A stretch of 14,378 nucleotides of DNA from JBLHKS01 sp047620505 (GTDB taxonomy: Bacteria; Verrucomicrobiota; Verrucomicrobiia; Verrucomicrobiales; DEV007): positions 1-14,378 of the forward strand of contig JBLHKS010000181.1 in assembly GCA_047620505.1 (NCBI GenBank). The letters run 5' to 3'. Below the pieces are notes generated by a model that did not search any database, was not told the DNA's origin, and worked only from the letters and a program-made list of their open reading frames with translations. How positions within the stretch are numbered: position 1 is the stretch's first letter; each line of letters opens with the position of its first letter. Below are positions 4,919 to 12,938 of this stretch, in pieces. Made by a program: the position numbers and the translations under genes.

Positions 4919-7078
4919 TTACCGCCAGGTTTTGTCCTTATCTCGAACGGCCACCTCGTGAAAAATCTGCGCGATTGAATGCCGGTTTCCTGGAGGAGGC
5001 TGCGAATGATGCTCGTTGCCTTTTGCGGACGCGAAAATGTCGATCATGTCCGTTCGGTTAGTCAGGATCTTATGCACTTGATCAATGAGCACGAAAAACA
5101 CGCCTTCATGTGTTTCCTCGGCCGCCATCGTTTTCAAAACGGAGGTCGGATTCATGTCAGCGACCGCCAGCATCGAACTATCCAGATTCGATAGACGAGC
5201 CAATACAATTGCGGCTCGCCACCGCTGACCGTGCGTCGATCCGCTGATCGCCAGCTCTGCCGCCAACTCATATCCGCTTGAGTCACCCAGCTCCGCAAGG
5301 GCCGCAGCCAATTCGAGCGCATGCTTGAAGCTCTCTTGATTCGACGCGAATTCATTGAAGTCCGCTCTCAACTGAGTGAGGCCGCTACGATCGTTCGTTT
5401 GTGCGAGCAATGCCGATGCCGCCCAACGGACCATTGGATCGGAGTCGCTCAGGGCTTTCTTCAGAGCCGGAATCGCAGCTTCTCCGTCGCGTTCGGCAAG
5501 CAAGCCGAGATCTCCATGAAAATGATAGTTCAGCGTATCGTTGATCGCGCGATACGCTTCGTGCCTGGTATCCCAAGGAAATCGGTGCTGGGCGAGCGGC
5601 TGATGAAATTGGAATGCCAATTCCGCGTTTTGAGCTTGATAGAATTTTCTGATATACGGCGCTGCCGCTTTTGGTCCCCAGCCCGGAAAAACTCCATCGC
5701 CAGTTGGCGAACTGGAAAAGAAAACCCGCGGCGCGATCGCTGCCGCAACTTCGTGGAAATCGAACGGAAACTGGCGATGGTCCGAGCCGAATTTCGAATC
5801 CAGCAAAGGCATATAATTGGGCAGCGCCCAAGTTTTGAGTCTGCCCTCTACTGTTTCATAATACTCGAACGGCGTCCAGCCACAGCTCGATACGGCAATT
5901 TTCACACGCTCGTCAAAAGCCGCGAGAAACATGGCGTTATGGCCGCCGAGCGAATGTCCGATCGTGCCGATTTTTTCAGGATCAACGTTTGGATGGGCCT
6001 GCAAAAAGTCGACGCAGACCATGTGGCTGAAAACTCCTTTGATCGTCCCTGACTCGTAACGATCGGTATCGAAATCGTATGACCTTAAATCTCCAAAACC
6101 CGGATAATCCGGAATAATAACGACATAGCCCATCATCGCCAATTCGATCGGGAAGTTGCAAAGCGGCCAGCTCTCGAAGCAGCCCTTTCCGGCTCCACCC
6201 GTTGGATGCATTCCTACGATGCCCGGCCGCTTCTCATCAGCTTGGAGATCCAACGGCTCGTACAAGAATGCATGGACAGTTTCGTTCGGTGCCGCCTCGA
6301 AACTGATCGTTTTTTTAGTATAACGCCCTCGAATCTGGGAGTTTTCTACGTGGATCTGAAAATCCTCAAGACGTTCGCGTTTGGGTCGCTCAGGAAGGTC
6401 GCCCATCGCTTCAGACATCGCATTTACGATCTGTTGACGCTTGATCCGAAAATGCTCCGGTTCAGTGATGGGCTGGATTAGGTCTTCCTTATCGTAGTAG
6501 ACCATCAGCTCTCTCAATCGGGGCGGGACCTTCTTCTTCTCGCAGTTCTGTGGGCTTTCGGGTGACTCCGACAACAATTTGAAATTGTCTGCCCAAACCT
6601 GAATGCCAAATCGAGTGACGCCCCTCCGATCAATCAATCTGAAGGTTAAGTCGTAGTCATTGTCCTCCACATACTTCTCGCGACCGATTCTTCTGAGTTT
6701 TGGAGTTTCAAGGTATCGGCTGAGATCTAAACTAATCGTTCTCCAATTCCCGGTGCCACCGGCAACATCGGCTTCCCAAATGACCGTATCATCCAAGACA
6801 ATTTCCATCCAATGATATCCGGATGTCGCCCCGGTGTAGCTGTCTTTGATATCGAACGAAAGACCAGCATTCGTTTTAGAGAGTTCCAGAGTTTGCGAAA
6901 TTCCGGCAAAGTCCCCATCGTTTGTCTCGGTTGCCTCAGGGAGTGTAAATGTAAAACCATTATCGGCGTTGCTGGTCTGAAGCGCTTCTCCTTCTTTTGT
7001 GAATTCCCAAGCTGCCGGGTCAACAGCAACTGCTGCCATGGGAAAACTGAGGCAAAGCAGAATCACGGATGATTTCAT
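4919..7078 (-). CDS. Exported alpha/beta-hydrolase esterase with jelly-roll-like N-domain and HEAT-like C-domain
   Basis: This 719-residue protein begins with a signal peptide (MKSSVILLCLSFPMAAVAVD), so it probably acts in the periplasm or outside. Residues ~20-172 look like a beta-sandwich carbohydrate-binding-type domain (strands around WEADVAG and NWRTISLDL). Residues ~185-520 are an alpha/beta hydrolase of the dienelactone-hydrolase/acetyl-xylan-esterase style. They show HPTGGAG at 291-297, the nucleophile elbow GHSLGG with S376, acid D461 in SPTGDGVF, and H498 in QHRFPWD. Residues ~525-630 contain helical HEAT-like repeats (AAIPALKKALSDSDPMVRWAASALL). ATG 7078 is chosen because it has the signal peptide and a GGTGGAG ribosome site; the frame stays open to a TTG at 7177 without useful sequence. 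It is divergent from the sulfatase. Hydrolysis of an acyl ester on a glycan is likely by family; the substrate is unknown. Confidence 0.85.
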   Translation of the reverse strand: MKSSVILLCLSFPMAAVAVDPAAWEFTKEGEALQTSNADNGFTFTLPEATETNDGDFAGISQTLELSKTNAGLSFDIKDSYTGATSGYHWMEIVLDDTVIWEADVAGGTGNWRTISLDLSRYLETPKLRRIGREKYVEDNDYDLTFRLIDRRGVTRFGIQVWADNFKLLSESPESPQNCEKKKVPPRLRELMVYYDKEDLIQPITEPEHFRIKRQQIVNAMSEAMGDLPERPKRERLEDFQIHVENSQIRGRYTKKTISFEAAPNETVHAFLYEPLDLQADEKRPGIVGMHPTGGAGKGCFESWPLCNFPIELAMMGYVVIIPDYPGFGDLRSYDFDTDRYESGTIKGVFSHMVCVDFLQAHPNVDPEKIGTIGHSLGGHNAMFLAAFDERVKIAVSSCGWTPFEYYETVEGRLKTWALPNYMPLLDSKFGSDHRQFPFDFHEVAAAIAPRVFFSSSPTGDGVFPGWGPKAAAPYIRKFYQAQNAELAFQFHQPLAQHRFPWDTRHEAYRAINDTLNYHFHGDLGLLAERDGEAAIPALKKALSDSDPMVRWAASALLAQTNDRSGLTQLRADFNEFASNQESFKHALELAAALAELGDSSGYELAAELAISGSTHGQRWRAAIVLARLSNLDSSMLAVADMNPTSVLKTMAAEETHEGVFFVLIDQVHKILTNRTDMIDIFASAKGNEHHSQPPPGNRHSIAQIFHEVAVRDKDKTWR

Positions 7079-7087
7079 GAGATCACG

Positions 7088-7094
7088 CTCCACC
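7088..7094 (-). promoter_or_regulatory. Ribosome binding site deciding the esterase start
   Basis: GGTGGAG on the minus strand lies 9 bp upstream of the ATG at 7078, a normal Shine-Dalgarno spacing. It supports starting at the signal peptide rather than at the upstream TTG. Confidence 0.6.
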
Positions 7095-7143
7095 TTGAAC
7101 TGCGGACAGACAAGAGGAAGTGAAGTTGTTTTGGGCGGATCCG

Positions 7144-8508
7144 ATGGTATGGACTCTGGTGAAACGCCGTATTCCAATTCTCCTATTCTTAACTGTGATC
7201 GCGACGCTGACGGCCCTCGCAGATGAGCGGCCGAATGTTATCCTGATCCTGAGCGATGATCACAACTACCGCGCGCTCGGCATCGCAGGGAACGAAGTTC
7301 TGCGCACTCCGAATCTCAATCGTCTCGCTGAGGAGGGTGTGTTCTTCAATCGTTGCTTCACGCCGAATCCGATCTGCACGCCGAGTCGCGCCAGCCTCTA
7401 CACGGGGCAAGACAGCTGGACGAACGGCGTCACGTTCAACGGCAAGACGATCAACGAGGATTCGCCGCTTTTGCCCAAGCTGCTCGCCGACACTGGGTAT
7501 GAGACCTGTTTCATTGGCAAATGGCACAACGACGGCAAACCTTGGACGCGCGGCTACACGACAGGCGGCCGGTGCTGGGCGGGCGGGAAGTTCGATCATT
7601 TTGAGTTGGCGTTAACCCCATTTGGCGGCGGTCCGGAATCGCGAAAGGCGGCCGAGGACTATTCAACGACAGTGTTTACGGATGACGCGGTCTCGTATCT
7701 GGAGGTTGATCATGCAAAGCCGTTTTTGATGACCTTGGCCTATACCGTCGGACACGACGCGTTTCTCGCGCCGCCGGGATACGAGGGAAAGTACGATCCG
7801 GAAGAGATTCCGGTGCCGCCTAACTTTATGCCAAAGCCGCCTTTTGAGCAGTTTTTCCCAAAGATCCGGGACGAGACGGTTTTACCGTTACCTCGGACCA
7901 AGAAAGACGTCCGCGCCGCGACGGCTGAGTATTATGCGATGATCGAGCACATGGATGCCCAAATCGGGCGGATTTTGACTACGCTTCGTGAAAAGGAGAT
8001 CGAAGATGAGACCTTGGTGATCTTCGCGAGCGTGAAAGGTTTGTCGCTCGGCTCGCATGGCATCATCGGCAAGCAGACGATGTACGAGGAAGGGATTCGA
8101 ACTTCGCTGATTCTTCGGCATCCGACTCTGCAGCGATCGGATGCCGTCAATTCGAATCTGGTGAGCACGATCGACATTCTGCCGACGATCTGTGAAGCCG
8201 CAGGCGTGGCAATTCCGGCAAGTGTGGAAGGAGAGAGTCTGCTTGGCCTCTATGACGGCAGCAGGGAAGGTCGCGAACGCATTTTCGCTTCCTATCATGA
8301 TCCCAATCGAATGACTGTGACTCGTGCGATTCGGACGGATCGATATAAACTGATCCAGCATCTCGTAACTGGTGAACAGCAGCTCTTCGATCTATCGAGC
8401 GACCCCTACGAACTCACGAATTTGATTGCTGGGCCGGATTATCGCGAAGTTGAAGGGCGGCTAACACGCGAATTGCTTCGTTGGCGCGAGTCTCACGAGG
8501 AAAAATAG
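7144..8508 (+). CDS. Exported S1-family sulfatase lacking the usual metal-ligand pair
   Basis: This 454-residue type I sulfatase has an N-terminal signal segment (VKRRIPILLFLTVIATLTALA), so it works outside the cytoplasm. S1 sulfatases cleave sulfate esters using a formylglycine made from the Cys of C-x-P-S-R, here CTPSR with C78. The first metal site SDDH (37-40), GKWH (125-128), and a His in VGHDAF (204) are present, as is the C-terminal block QLFDLSSDPYELTNL. At 295-300, where the family has S-D-N/H-G, this protein reads A-S-V-K-G-L. Both ligands are therefore missing, although the flanking GSHG...GKQTMYEEG is normal. Activity is therefore doubtful. The start is uncertain: TTG 7126 has the better-spaced AGAGGA, GTG 7120 and GTG 7159 are also in frame, and ATG 7144 is preferred for the signal peptide. 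It is divergent from the esterase and convergent with the SGNH gene. Confidence 0.9.
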   Translation: MVWTLVKRRIPILLFLTVIATLTALADERPNVILILSDDHNYRALGIAGNEVLRTPNLNRLAEEGVFFNRCFTPNPICTPSRASLYTGQDSWTNGVTFNGKTINEDSPLLPKLLADTGYETCFIGKWHNDGKPWTRGYTTGGRCWAGGKFDHFELALTPFGGGPESRKAAEDYSTTVFTDDAVSYLEVDHAKPFLMTLAYTVGHDAFLAPPGYEGKYDPEEIPVPPNFMPKPPFEQFFPKIRDETVLPLPRTKKDVRAATAEYYAMIEHMDAQIGRILTTLREKEIEDETLVIFASVKGLSLGSHGIIGKQTMYEEGIRTSLILRHPTLQRSDAVNSNLVSTIDILPTICEAAGVAIPASVEGESLLGLYDGSREGRERIFASYHDPNRMTVTRAIRTDRYKLIQHLVTGEQQLFDLSSDPYELTNLIAGPDYREVEGRLTRELLRWRESHEEK

Positions 8509-8563
8509 CCAAACATAGAAGGGCAACTGTCGCTTACGATTATTGCAGCTCCGGATTTAGCGC

Positions 8564-9532
8564 TTAGCGGCCGCGAAGGTTCTCGAAATATTGATAGGAT
8601 TCCCAAGCAATACGTTGAAGATCAGCGCGATCCTTGTCGCCAAAAGTTCTCGTGATCGGAGCCCCATCTCGGTCCTTGTCGCGCTCCTTGTCATTTAGAA
8701 AACGAATATCGGTGATCGAATCGACCGACAGCCCGACCGGGCTCTTGTCGAAAAGCGCCGCGTAGATGGAACAGGCTGTGAGGTAGGCCATTGTGTGGTT
8801 CAGATGCGCGTCGTTGATGAATCGCAGCGTGAAATCCGGCCGCTCAGTCTGACAACGCAGTCCGACCAGCGACATCGGAGCGACTTTCGCATTAATCTGG
8901 TCCGTAAGGGCGGCGATTGATTTTGCCTTTGTTAGGATTTCCTCGGGCTCCGGCGCGGCTGTGAGCGACTCTGCATTCTGAGTGTTGGGCGTTGTTTCGT
9001 AGAGAATCACGCGACCACCCTGCGCTTGAATCAGCTCGGCGAATTTTGGCGCGTATTTCATGTAGAGCGACTTCTCGCCGTCCAGATCATCGCGATAAGA
9101 TTGCAAAACGACGACGTCCCAAGTGGTTCGCTGCTCCTCCAGCGTAGTCAGAAGATTCCGATGCCGTGTCAGAGCTCCTTTCGCATATCGATTGCCTTCT
9201 TTTTCCGCCTCCTCGAGCGACGTGATGGTCGCCTCTTGTTCGTCGGCTGTGAGTGTCGATAGTCTTACGAAATTCTGCGTGCCGAGCCGCCAGTGGTCGA
9301 CCAACCGACGGCCACCGTAAATAATCGAGGTTACCTCGACGGTCAGGTCTGAATTCCCGGCTTCAGCCATCGACTTGACAACTTTCGCCAGATTATGCCG
9401 AGCTGTGTAGCTGTTGCCGATGAAGAGGATACTGAGCGTCTTACTCTCGGACTTGTCCGATTCTACATTTTGAGCGAATCCTATATTGGTCAGCGCGATT
9501 GAAAGAAAAATACCGAGGGCAATTCGTGTCAT
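8564..9532 (-). CDS. Exported SGNH/GDSL-like hydrolase
   Basis: This 322-residue protein has a signal peptide (MTRIALGIFLSIALTNIGFA). The SGNH-type block I ILFIGNSYT lies at 35-43 with candidate nucleophile S41. VVLQSYRDD (141-149) is in the position of the middle strand, and NDAHLNHTMAYL (240-251) is in the position of block V, giving D241 and H243. The spacing is D-x-H rather than the usual D-x-x-H. SGNH hydrolases are esterases or lipases, and exported ones near sulfatases commonly remove acyl groups from glycans. The charged segment around 280-302 (NDKERDKDRDG, FGDKDRAD) is unusual. It follows the RraA-like gene by 41 bp in the same direction, so they may be co-transcribed. ATG 9532 is the signal-peptide start. 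Family call fairly sure; substrate unknown. Confidence 0.8.
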   Translation of the reverse strand: MTRIALGIFLSIALTNIGFAQNVESDKSESKTLSILFIGNSYTARHNLAKVVKSMAEAGNSDLTVEVTSIIYGGRRLVDHWRLGTQNFVRLSTLTADEQEATITSLEEAEKEGNRYAKGALTRHRNLLTTLEEQRTTWDVVVLQSYRDDLDGEKSLYMKYAPKFAELIQAQGGRVILYETTPNTQNAESLTAAPEPEEILTKAKSIAALTDQINAKVAPMSLVGLRCQTERPDFTLRFINDAHLNHTMAYLTACSIYAALFDKSPVGLSVDSITDIRFLNDKERDKDRDGAPITRTFGDKDRADLQRIAWESYQYFENLRGR

Positions 9533-9573
9533 GCCAAGATTCTATCAGATGCTGGCAGCTTCGCAGTGGAAAA

Positions 9574-10335
9574 TCACTCGAACTCACCGCCCTTGACAAA
9601 CTTTTCGCGAACGTTCGCGCTAAATTGATCCAGCGCCTCGAAAAGGCCCGCCAGAGTTTCCTCCGTGGACCTTCCCGCAGAACTGCGTGCCACTGGGATT
9701 AGCGTCTTGCACTCGTTTGTGTCCATGAACCGCGCGGCATCCAGCAAGCCTTCTTCATCTTCTGCCGGAATTGCGAGGAATCCGTGTTTGTCTGCATGGA
9801 CCAACTGTCCGGGCTCGATCGTTGTTCCGAAGACCTCAACCGGTTCGCCCCACTCGACAACGTGGCCGTAGCCATGCCCGACACAGAGGCGGCGTGCGAG
9901 CGCTTTGAATCCGGCGTTGTTCATCTCGTCCAGATCACGAATGCAGCCGTCTGTAATCGTGCCGACACAACCGAGTGCTTTATGCGTATTGCTATTCACC
10001 TCGCCCCAGAATGAACCCACAAACGGCGCTTCGTCATCATCCTTTACAATAACGATCTTCGGCCCTTCCAGATTCGCGACGTAATCAATATATTTCCGCC
10101 AGTTTGACGGATCCGCGTTCTGCTTGGCTTCGGCGCTTTTGTGTCGAATGCGGACGGTCACAGCGCGGCCGATCATCGGCCCCATGTCAGGCATGAAATC
10201 CCGAGTTTCTTCCAAGTTGATGCAGGAGTTCGCGACATCGTGATTCGTAACCTGCTCCCAGCCGTTGAAGATCGTCGGCGTATTCCAGCGCTTCAATTCC
10301 AGCAGGTCGGAGTGGGGGAGGGAAGTGTTTGGCAT
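9574..10335 (-). CDS. RraA-like family protein (aldolase/decarboxylase fold)
   Basis: This 253-residue cytoplasmic protein has the RraA/HMG-aldolase core. It shows WNTPTIFNGWE at 17-27, the W-G-E at 110-112, the metal/substrate motif GCVGTITDGCIRD at 122-134 with D129, R133 and D134, and PGQLVHADKHGFLAIP at 175-190. Relatives include 4-hydroxy-4-methyl-2-oxoglutarate/oxaloacetate aldolases and the RNase E regulator RraA; family membership alone does not decide the reaction. A regulatory role is unlikely in this context, and a sugar-acid or keto-acid lyase role is an inference. The frame remains open upstream to 10569, but the family N-terminus and an AAGG ribosome site (8 bp spacing) point to ATG 10335. 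That start lies only 36 bp from the divergent sialidase-like gene. Confidence 0.87.
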   Translation of the reverse strand: MPNTSLPHSDLLELKRWNTPTIFNGWEQVTNHDVANSCINLEETRDFMPDMGPMIGRAVTVRIRHKSAEAKQNADPSNWRKYIDYVANLEGPKIVIVKDDDEAPFVGSFWGEVNSNTHKALGCVGTITDGCIRDLDEMNNAGFKALARRLCVGHGYGHVVEWGEPVEVFGTTIEPGQLVHADKHGFLAIPAEDEEGLLDAARFMDTNECKTLIPVARSSAGRSTEETLAGLFEALDQFSANVREKFVKGGEFE

Positions 10336-10371
10336 CGGAACGACCTTCGGCGAGGCTCTGAGCGTCGCCAA

Positions 10372-11676
10372 ATGAAAAATCGATTTACAACTTTGATCAT
10401 TGTCCTCGCTGGACTCGCCCCAGCAGCTGCTGGTGAACCAATTGTGGAGGTGAAACGCGAAGTCTACGTGCCCAACACCGAGCCGCGCATAGCGCCGTGG
10501 GTTTGGGCTTACCCGGGCAAGGGCGGTTATCGCGAGGAAATTCACACACTCTGGTCGCACGAAAATCAAGAACGCGGGTTTGGTGATTCGCCAATGGCTC
10601 CGCGTCGCCGAGTCTCGCTTGACGACGGAAAGACGTGGTCAGCGTTGGAGCCTCTGCCAGAGCTAATGGATTTCCGCGAGGATGTCTCGATCCTGACGTG
10701 GAAATTCTGCGGCGCCTTTGATCCTGCATCCAATCGTTTGCTCGCATTATCGATTCATCACGTTCGTGACATGCGTGATGGGCCTCCGCGCCGTCTTTAT
10801 AATCATACGCTTCTCCAAATGTCAGAAGACGGCGGCGAAACGTTCGGCCCGCAGCAGTTGCTGAAGTATGAAGACGGTGCCGACTTTGATCCTGATGATC
10901 AACTGAATCCGGATTACTTGAAGAACAACACCGCCTACACGGGGCAGGCGATTTTTAAGCATAGCAACGGTAGTATTATCATCCCGGTGACGAACGCGGG
11001 AATTCCTGACGATGTGGAGGACGCACCGCTCCCCAGAACCGTCTGGCCAACTGCCGGAACGACAGGCGCTCTTTGCTTTGTAGGCCGTTGGAATGCCGAG
11101 GCCGAAAATTACGATTGGAAAGCTGGCGAATCCGTTTGGCTACCACGTGAAACGGCGTATAACGGTCTTCTCGAAGCAGATGTCGCGGAGTTGGGCGATG
11201 GGCGAGTATTAATGGGTTTCCGAGTCACGAAGTATAAAGACAATCCTGCCTACAAATGGATTAGTATTTCTGATGATGGCGGTCTTACGTTTTCGAAGCC
11301 AAAGCCTTTTACCTATGCCAACGGCGACAATTTTTATTCTACCAGCACGTTTCACCGGTTTTTTCGCAGCCGGAAAACAGGCAAGCTATATTGGATTGGA
11401 AATATCGCCCCTGACAAACCCACTAATCCCGGTCATCCGCGCTATCCTCTCATCATCGCGGAGGTCGACGAGGAGACGTTGGGGATCCGAAGTGGGACTG
11501 TTACAGAAATCGATACGAGGCAGGAGGGCGAGGGCAAAATGATGCAGTTGTCCAATTTCTGGATCCTCGAGAATTCGAAGACTCAGCAGCTGGAAATTTA
11601 TTTGACGCGACTGTTCGAGAACCCGGATGAGCTTTTCACTGCGAATGCTTATAAATACACTCTGACTTTCAAATGA
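10372..11676 (+). CDS. Exported sialidase-like (BNR/Asp-box) protein
   Basis: This 434-residue protein starts with a signal peptide (MKNRFTTLIIVLAGLAPAAAG). It contains three Asp-boxes of the form S-x-D-x-G-x-T-W/F: SLDDGKTW at 92-99, SEDGGETF at 151-158 and SDDGGLTF at 300-307. These mark a six-bladed beta-propeller of the sialidase superfamily. Members include exo-sialidases and many propellers of unknown substrate. I see an Arg-rich block (APRRRVSL, 76-83) and MGFRVTKY (281-288), but cannot assign the full catalytic Arg triad and Tyr by eye. The frame is open from 10141, but that part is antisense to the RraA-like gene, so ATG 10372 at the signal peptide is used. Its stop overlaps the next gene's start as ATGA, implying coupled translation. 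Confidence 0.87.
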   Translation: MKNRFTTLIIVLAGLAPAAAGEPIVEVKREVYVPNTEPRIAPWVWAYPGKGGYREEIHTLWSHENQERGFGDSPMAPRRRVSLDDGKTWSALEPLPELMDFREDVSILTWKFCGAFDPASNRLLALSIHHVRDMRDGPPRRLYNHTLLQMSEDGGETFGPQQLLKYEDGADFDPDDQLNPDYLKNNTAYTGQAIFKHSNGSIIIPVTNAGIPDDVEDAPLPRTVWPTAGTTGALCFVGRWNAEAENYDWKAGESVWLPRETAYNGLLEADVAELGDGRVLMGFRVTKYKDNPAYKWISISDDGGLTFSKPKPFTYANGDNFYSTSTFHRFFRSRKTGKLYWIGNIAPDKPTNPGHPRYPLIIAEVDEETLGIRSGTVTEIDTRQEGEGKMMQLSNFWILENSKTQQLEIYLTRLFENPDELFTANAYKYTLTFK

Positions 11677-12572
11677 GAGACCAGCGCTTTTTTGCTCTCG
11701 TCTGCGTTCTAGCCTTCGCTGCCGCTTCTCAGGCTGATGAATTCCGGCCTAATCTCGGGCCGGATCGAGAGTCGATCACGGTTCATTGTGGCGAGATAGG
11801 ACTCTTGCTCCGGCGACAGTCTCAATGGACGCCGGGGCGGATTGATTTTCGTTCCACGCCGATGACGACCGAGAAAAGCGCCTACGGTACGGTGCTTTCT
11901 TTTCCGGAAACCGGCTTCATCGGAACGGCCCATCTGGAGAACGAGCCCGAGGATCTGAAGCGACTGACGTTCGTTTTGGATGGCGACGAATTGGCAGATC
12001 CTGACGAAGTTCTAACGGGCGAGAGTTTCCAGATGATTCGCGAGTCACAGATTCGTGGCTTCAGGTTGAAATGCGAGTTCAGGATCGAAAACAACCGGCT
12101 GATCGAAACGACAACGCTCGCGACCGACAAAGCGGTACCGCTGAAGTTACTCTACCACTTTATGCACGCGTGGAAGCCGTCGATGTCGGAGCTGATTGCG
12201 GGAGTCGATGACGATCCTGATAAAGTCATCTCCCAGCAGCTGCTGAACGATGAAGACGTGAATCGAAAGATGTATCTGAATCAACGCCTCGACTGGATGG
12301 CGATTTACGATCCTGAAAGTCGCCAATTCGCAGTCTCTCGATTGCTTCAAGCTCCAGAGATCGGCGAACACGAAGCGAAGGTCTGGAATGTGCCGGGGGC
12401 GTACCGAAAGTTCTATCTAATGTGTTTTAATAATCAAACAGTGCCCGCTGGATTCGAGGGGACTTGGCGAATGATCACGGCGTTTGGCGCAGAAAGTCAG
12501 GATCATTGGGCAGAAAATGCGCGGAAGCTTGCCGAAACGTTAAATGAATCACATACAGTTAGAGGCCGATGA
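11673..12572 (+). CDS. Exported protein of unknown function, coupled to the sialidase-like gene
   Basis: This 299-residue protein has a signal peptide (MRDQRFFALVCVLAFAAASQA) and no other membrane segment. The remainder is strand-rich, with alternating hydrophobic runs such as RLTFVLDGDEL and FRLKCEFRIENNRLIETTTLA. It also has a His/Trp-rich patch, LLYHFMHAWKPSMSELIAG (about 159-177), and RKMYLNQRLDWMAIYDP (about 198-214). The strand content recalls galactose-mutarotase or heparinase-type beta-sandwiches, but I recognise no family motif and make no functional claim. Its ATG overlaps the upstream TGA by 4 bp, so it is probably made with the sialidase-like protein and may act on the same substrate in the periplasm. 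Confidence 0.82.
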   Translation: MRDQRFFALVCVLAFAAASQADEFRPNLGPDRESITVHCGEIGLLLRRQSQWTPGRIDFRSTPMTTEKSAYGTVLSFPETGFIGTAHLENEPEDLKRLTFVLDGDELADPDEVLTGESFQMIRESQIRGFRLKCEFRIENNRLIETTTLATDKAVPLKLLYHFMHAWKPSMSELIAGVDDDPDKVISQQLLNDEDVNRKMYLNQRLDWMAIYDPESRQFAVSRLLQAPEIGEHEAKVWNVPGAYRKFYLMCFNNQTVPAGFEGTWRMITAFGAESQDHWAENARKLAETLNESHTVRGR

Positions 12573-12610
12573 GCGCGAGAAACTCTCGAAATTAGCGCAG
12601 CTGCTGGCGC

Positions 12611-12638
12611 TGGACGTGGGCTGAGTCCGTGTTATCAT
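12611..12638 (+). promoter_or_regulatory. Candidate promoter for the 12663-13196 operon
   Basis: TGGACG (12611-12616) is followed after 16 bp by TATCAT (12633-12638), 24 bp before the ATG. The -10 matches TATAAT at five of six positions and the -35 matches TTGACA at four of six. It is the only promoter-like pair in this gap. Confidence 0.4.
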
Positions 12639-12646
12639 GTCAGCCC
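12618..12646. repeat. Inverted repeat GGGCTGA-N15-TCAGCCC around the candidate -10
   Basis: A perfect 7-bp inverted repeat has one arm at 12618-12624 in the promoter spacer and the other at 12640-12646 just after the -10 hexamer. It could be an operator, or a hairpin in the leader if transcription starts further upstream. No T-run follows on either strand, so it does not look like a terminator. Confidence 0.45.
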
Positions 12647-12662
12647 CAAAAGGAAACTAACC

Positions 12663-12932
12663 ATGGATATCACCAATAAGTCTGGAAAACCTCTGAGCCT
12701 TCCCTTGCCGGGTGGGAAAAAACTGTTTCTCGGTCCAGGTAAGACTGGCCAAGTCACGGACAAAGCCCTCAAACACCCGCCGATCGTCAAGCTTCTCGAA
12801 GCCGGCGACCTCGAAACGGTCGAGGGCAGTGGGAAGAACAAAGGCGGGGGTGCAGGCATGAAAGGCGGTTCGCCTTCTGGTGCTTCCGGCCACGGAGGAA
12901 CAGGCGCGATGAGGCAATCTGGAGATCGCTGA
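12663..12932 (+). CDS. Small protein with Gly/Lys-rich tail
   Basis: This 89-residue basic protein has a clear ribosome site (AAAAGGA at 12648-12654, 8 bp before ATG). Residues 1-55 are compact and proline-spaced (NKSGKPLSLPLPGGKKLFLG, GKTGQVTDKALKHPP, IVKLLEAGDLETVEG), resembling small hypothetical proteins I have seen with the L-P-G-G-K...L-G-P-G-K-T-G-Q pattern. Residues ~56-89 are low-complexity Gly, Ser and Lys, probably disordered. There is no signal peptide. The gene ends 6 bp before the VF530-like gene, so the two form an operon. The basic tail and a partner of a DNA-binding family hint at a nucleic-acid-associated role, which is inference only. Confidence 0.72.
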   Translation: MDITNKSGKPLSLPLPGGKKLFLGPGKTGQVTDKALKHPPIVKLLEAGDLETVEGSGKNKGGGAGMKGGSPSGASGHGGTGAMRQSGDR

Positions 12933-12938
12933 GAGTCC

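Noticed and set aside
7120..7143. GTG 7120 as the sulfatase start
   Set aside because: The AGAGGA motif is only 1 bp upstream of that GTG, and the added residues carry no signal-peptide features. TTG 7126 remains possible; ATG 7144 was chosen.
12576..12588. Hairpin CGAGA-AAC-TCTCG just after the stop at 12572 as a terminator
   Set aside because: The stem is only 5 bp and no T-run follows, so it is too weak to call.
12544..12624. A 26-codon plus-strand frame (MNHIQLEADEREKL...) overlapping the end of the 299-residue gene
   Set aside because: It is very short, has no ribosome site and is partly nested in another coding frame; there is no independent support.
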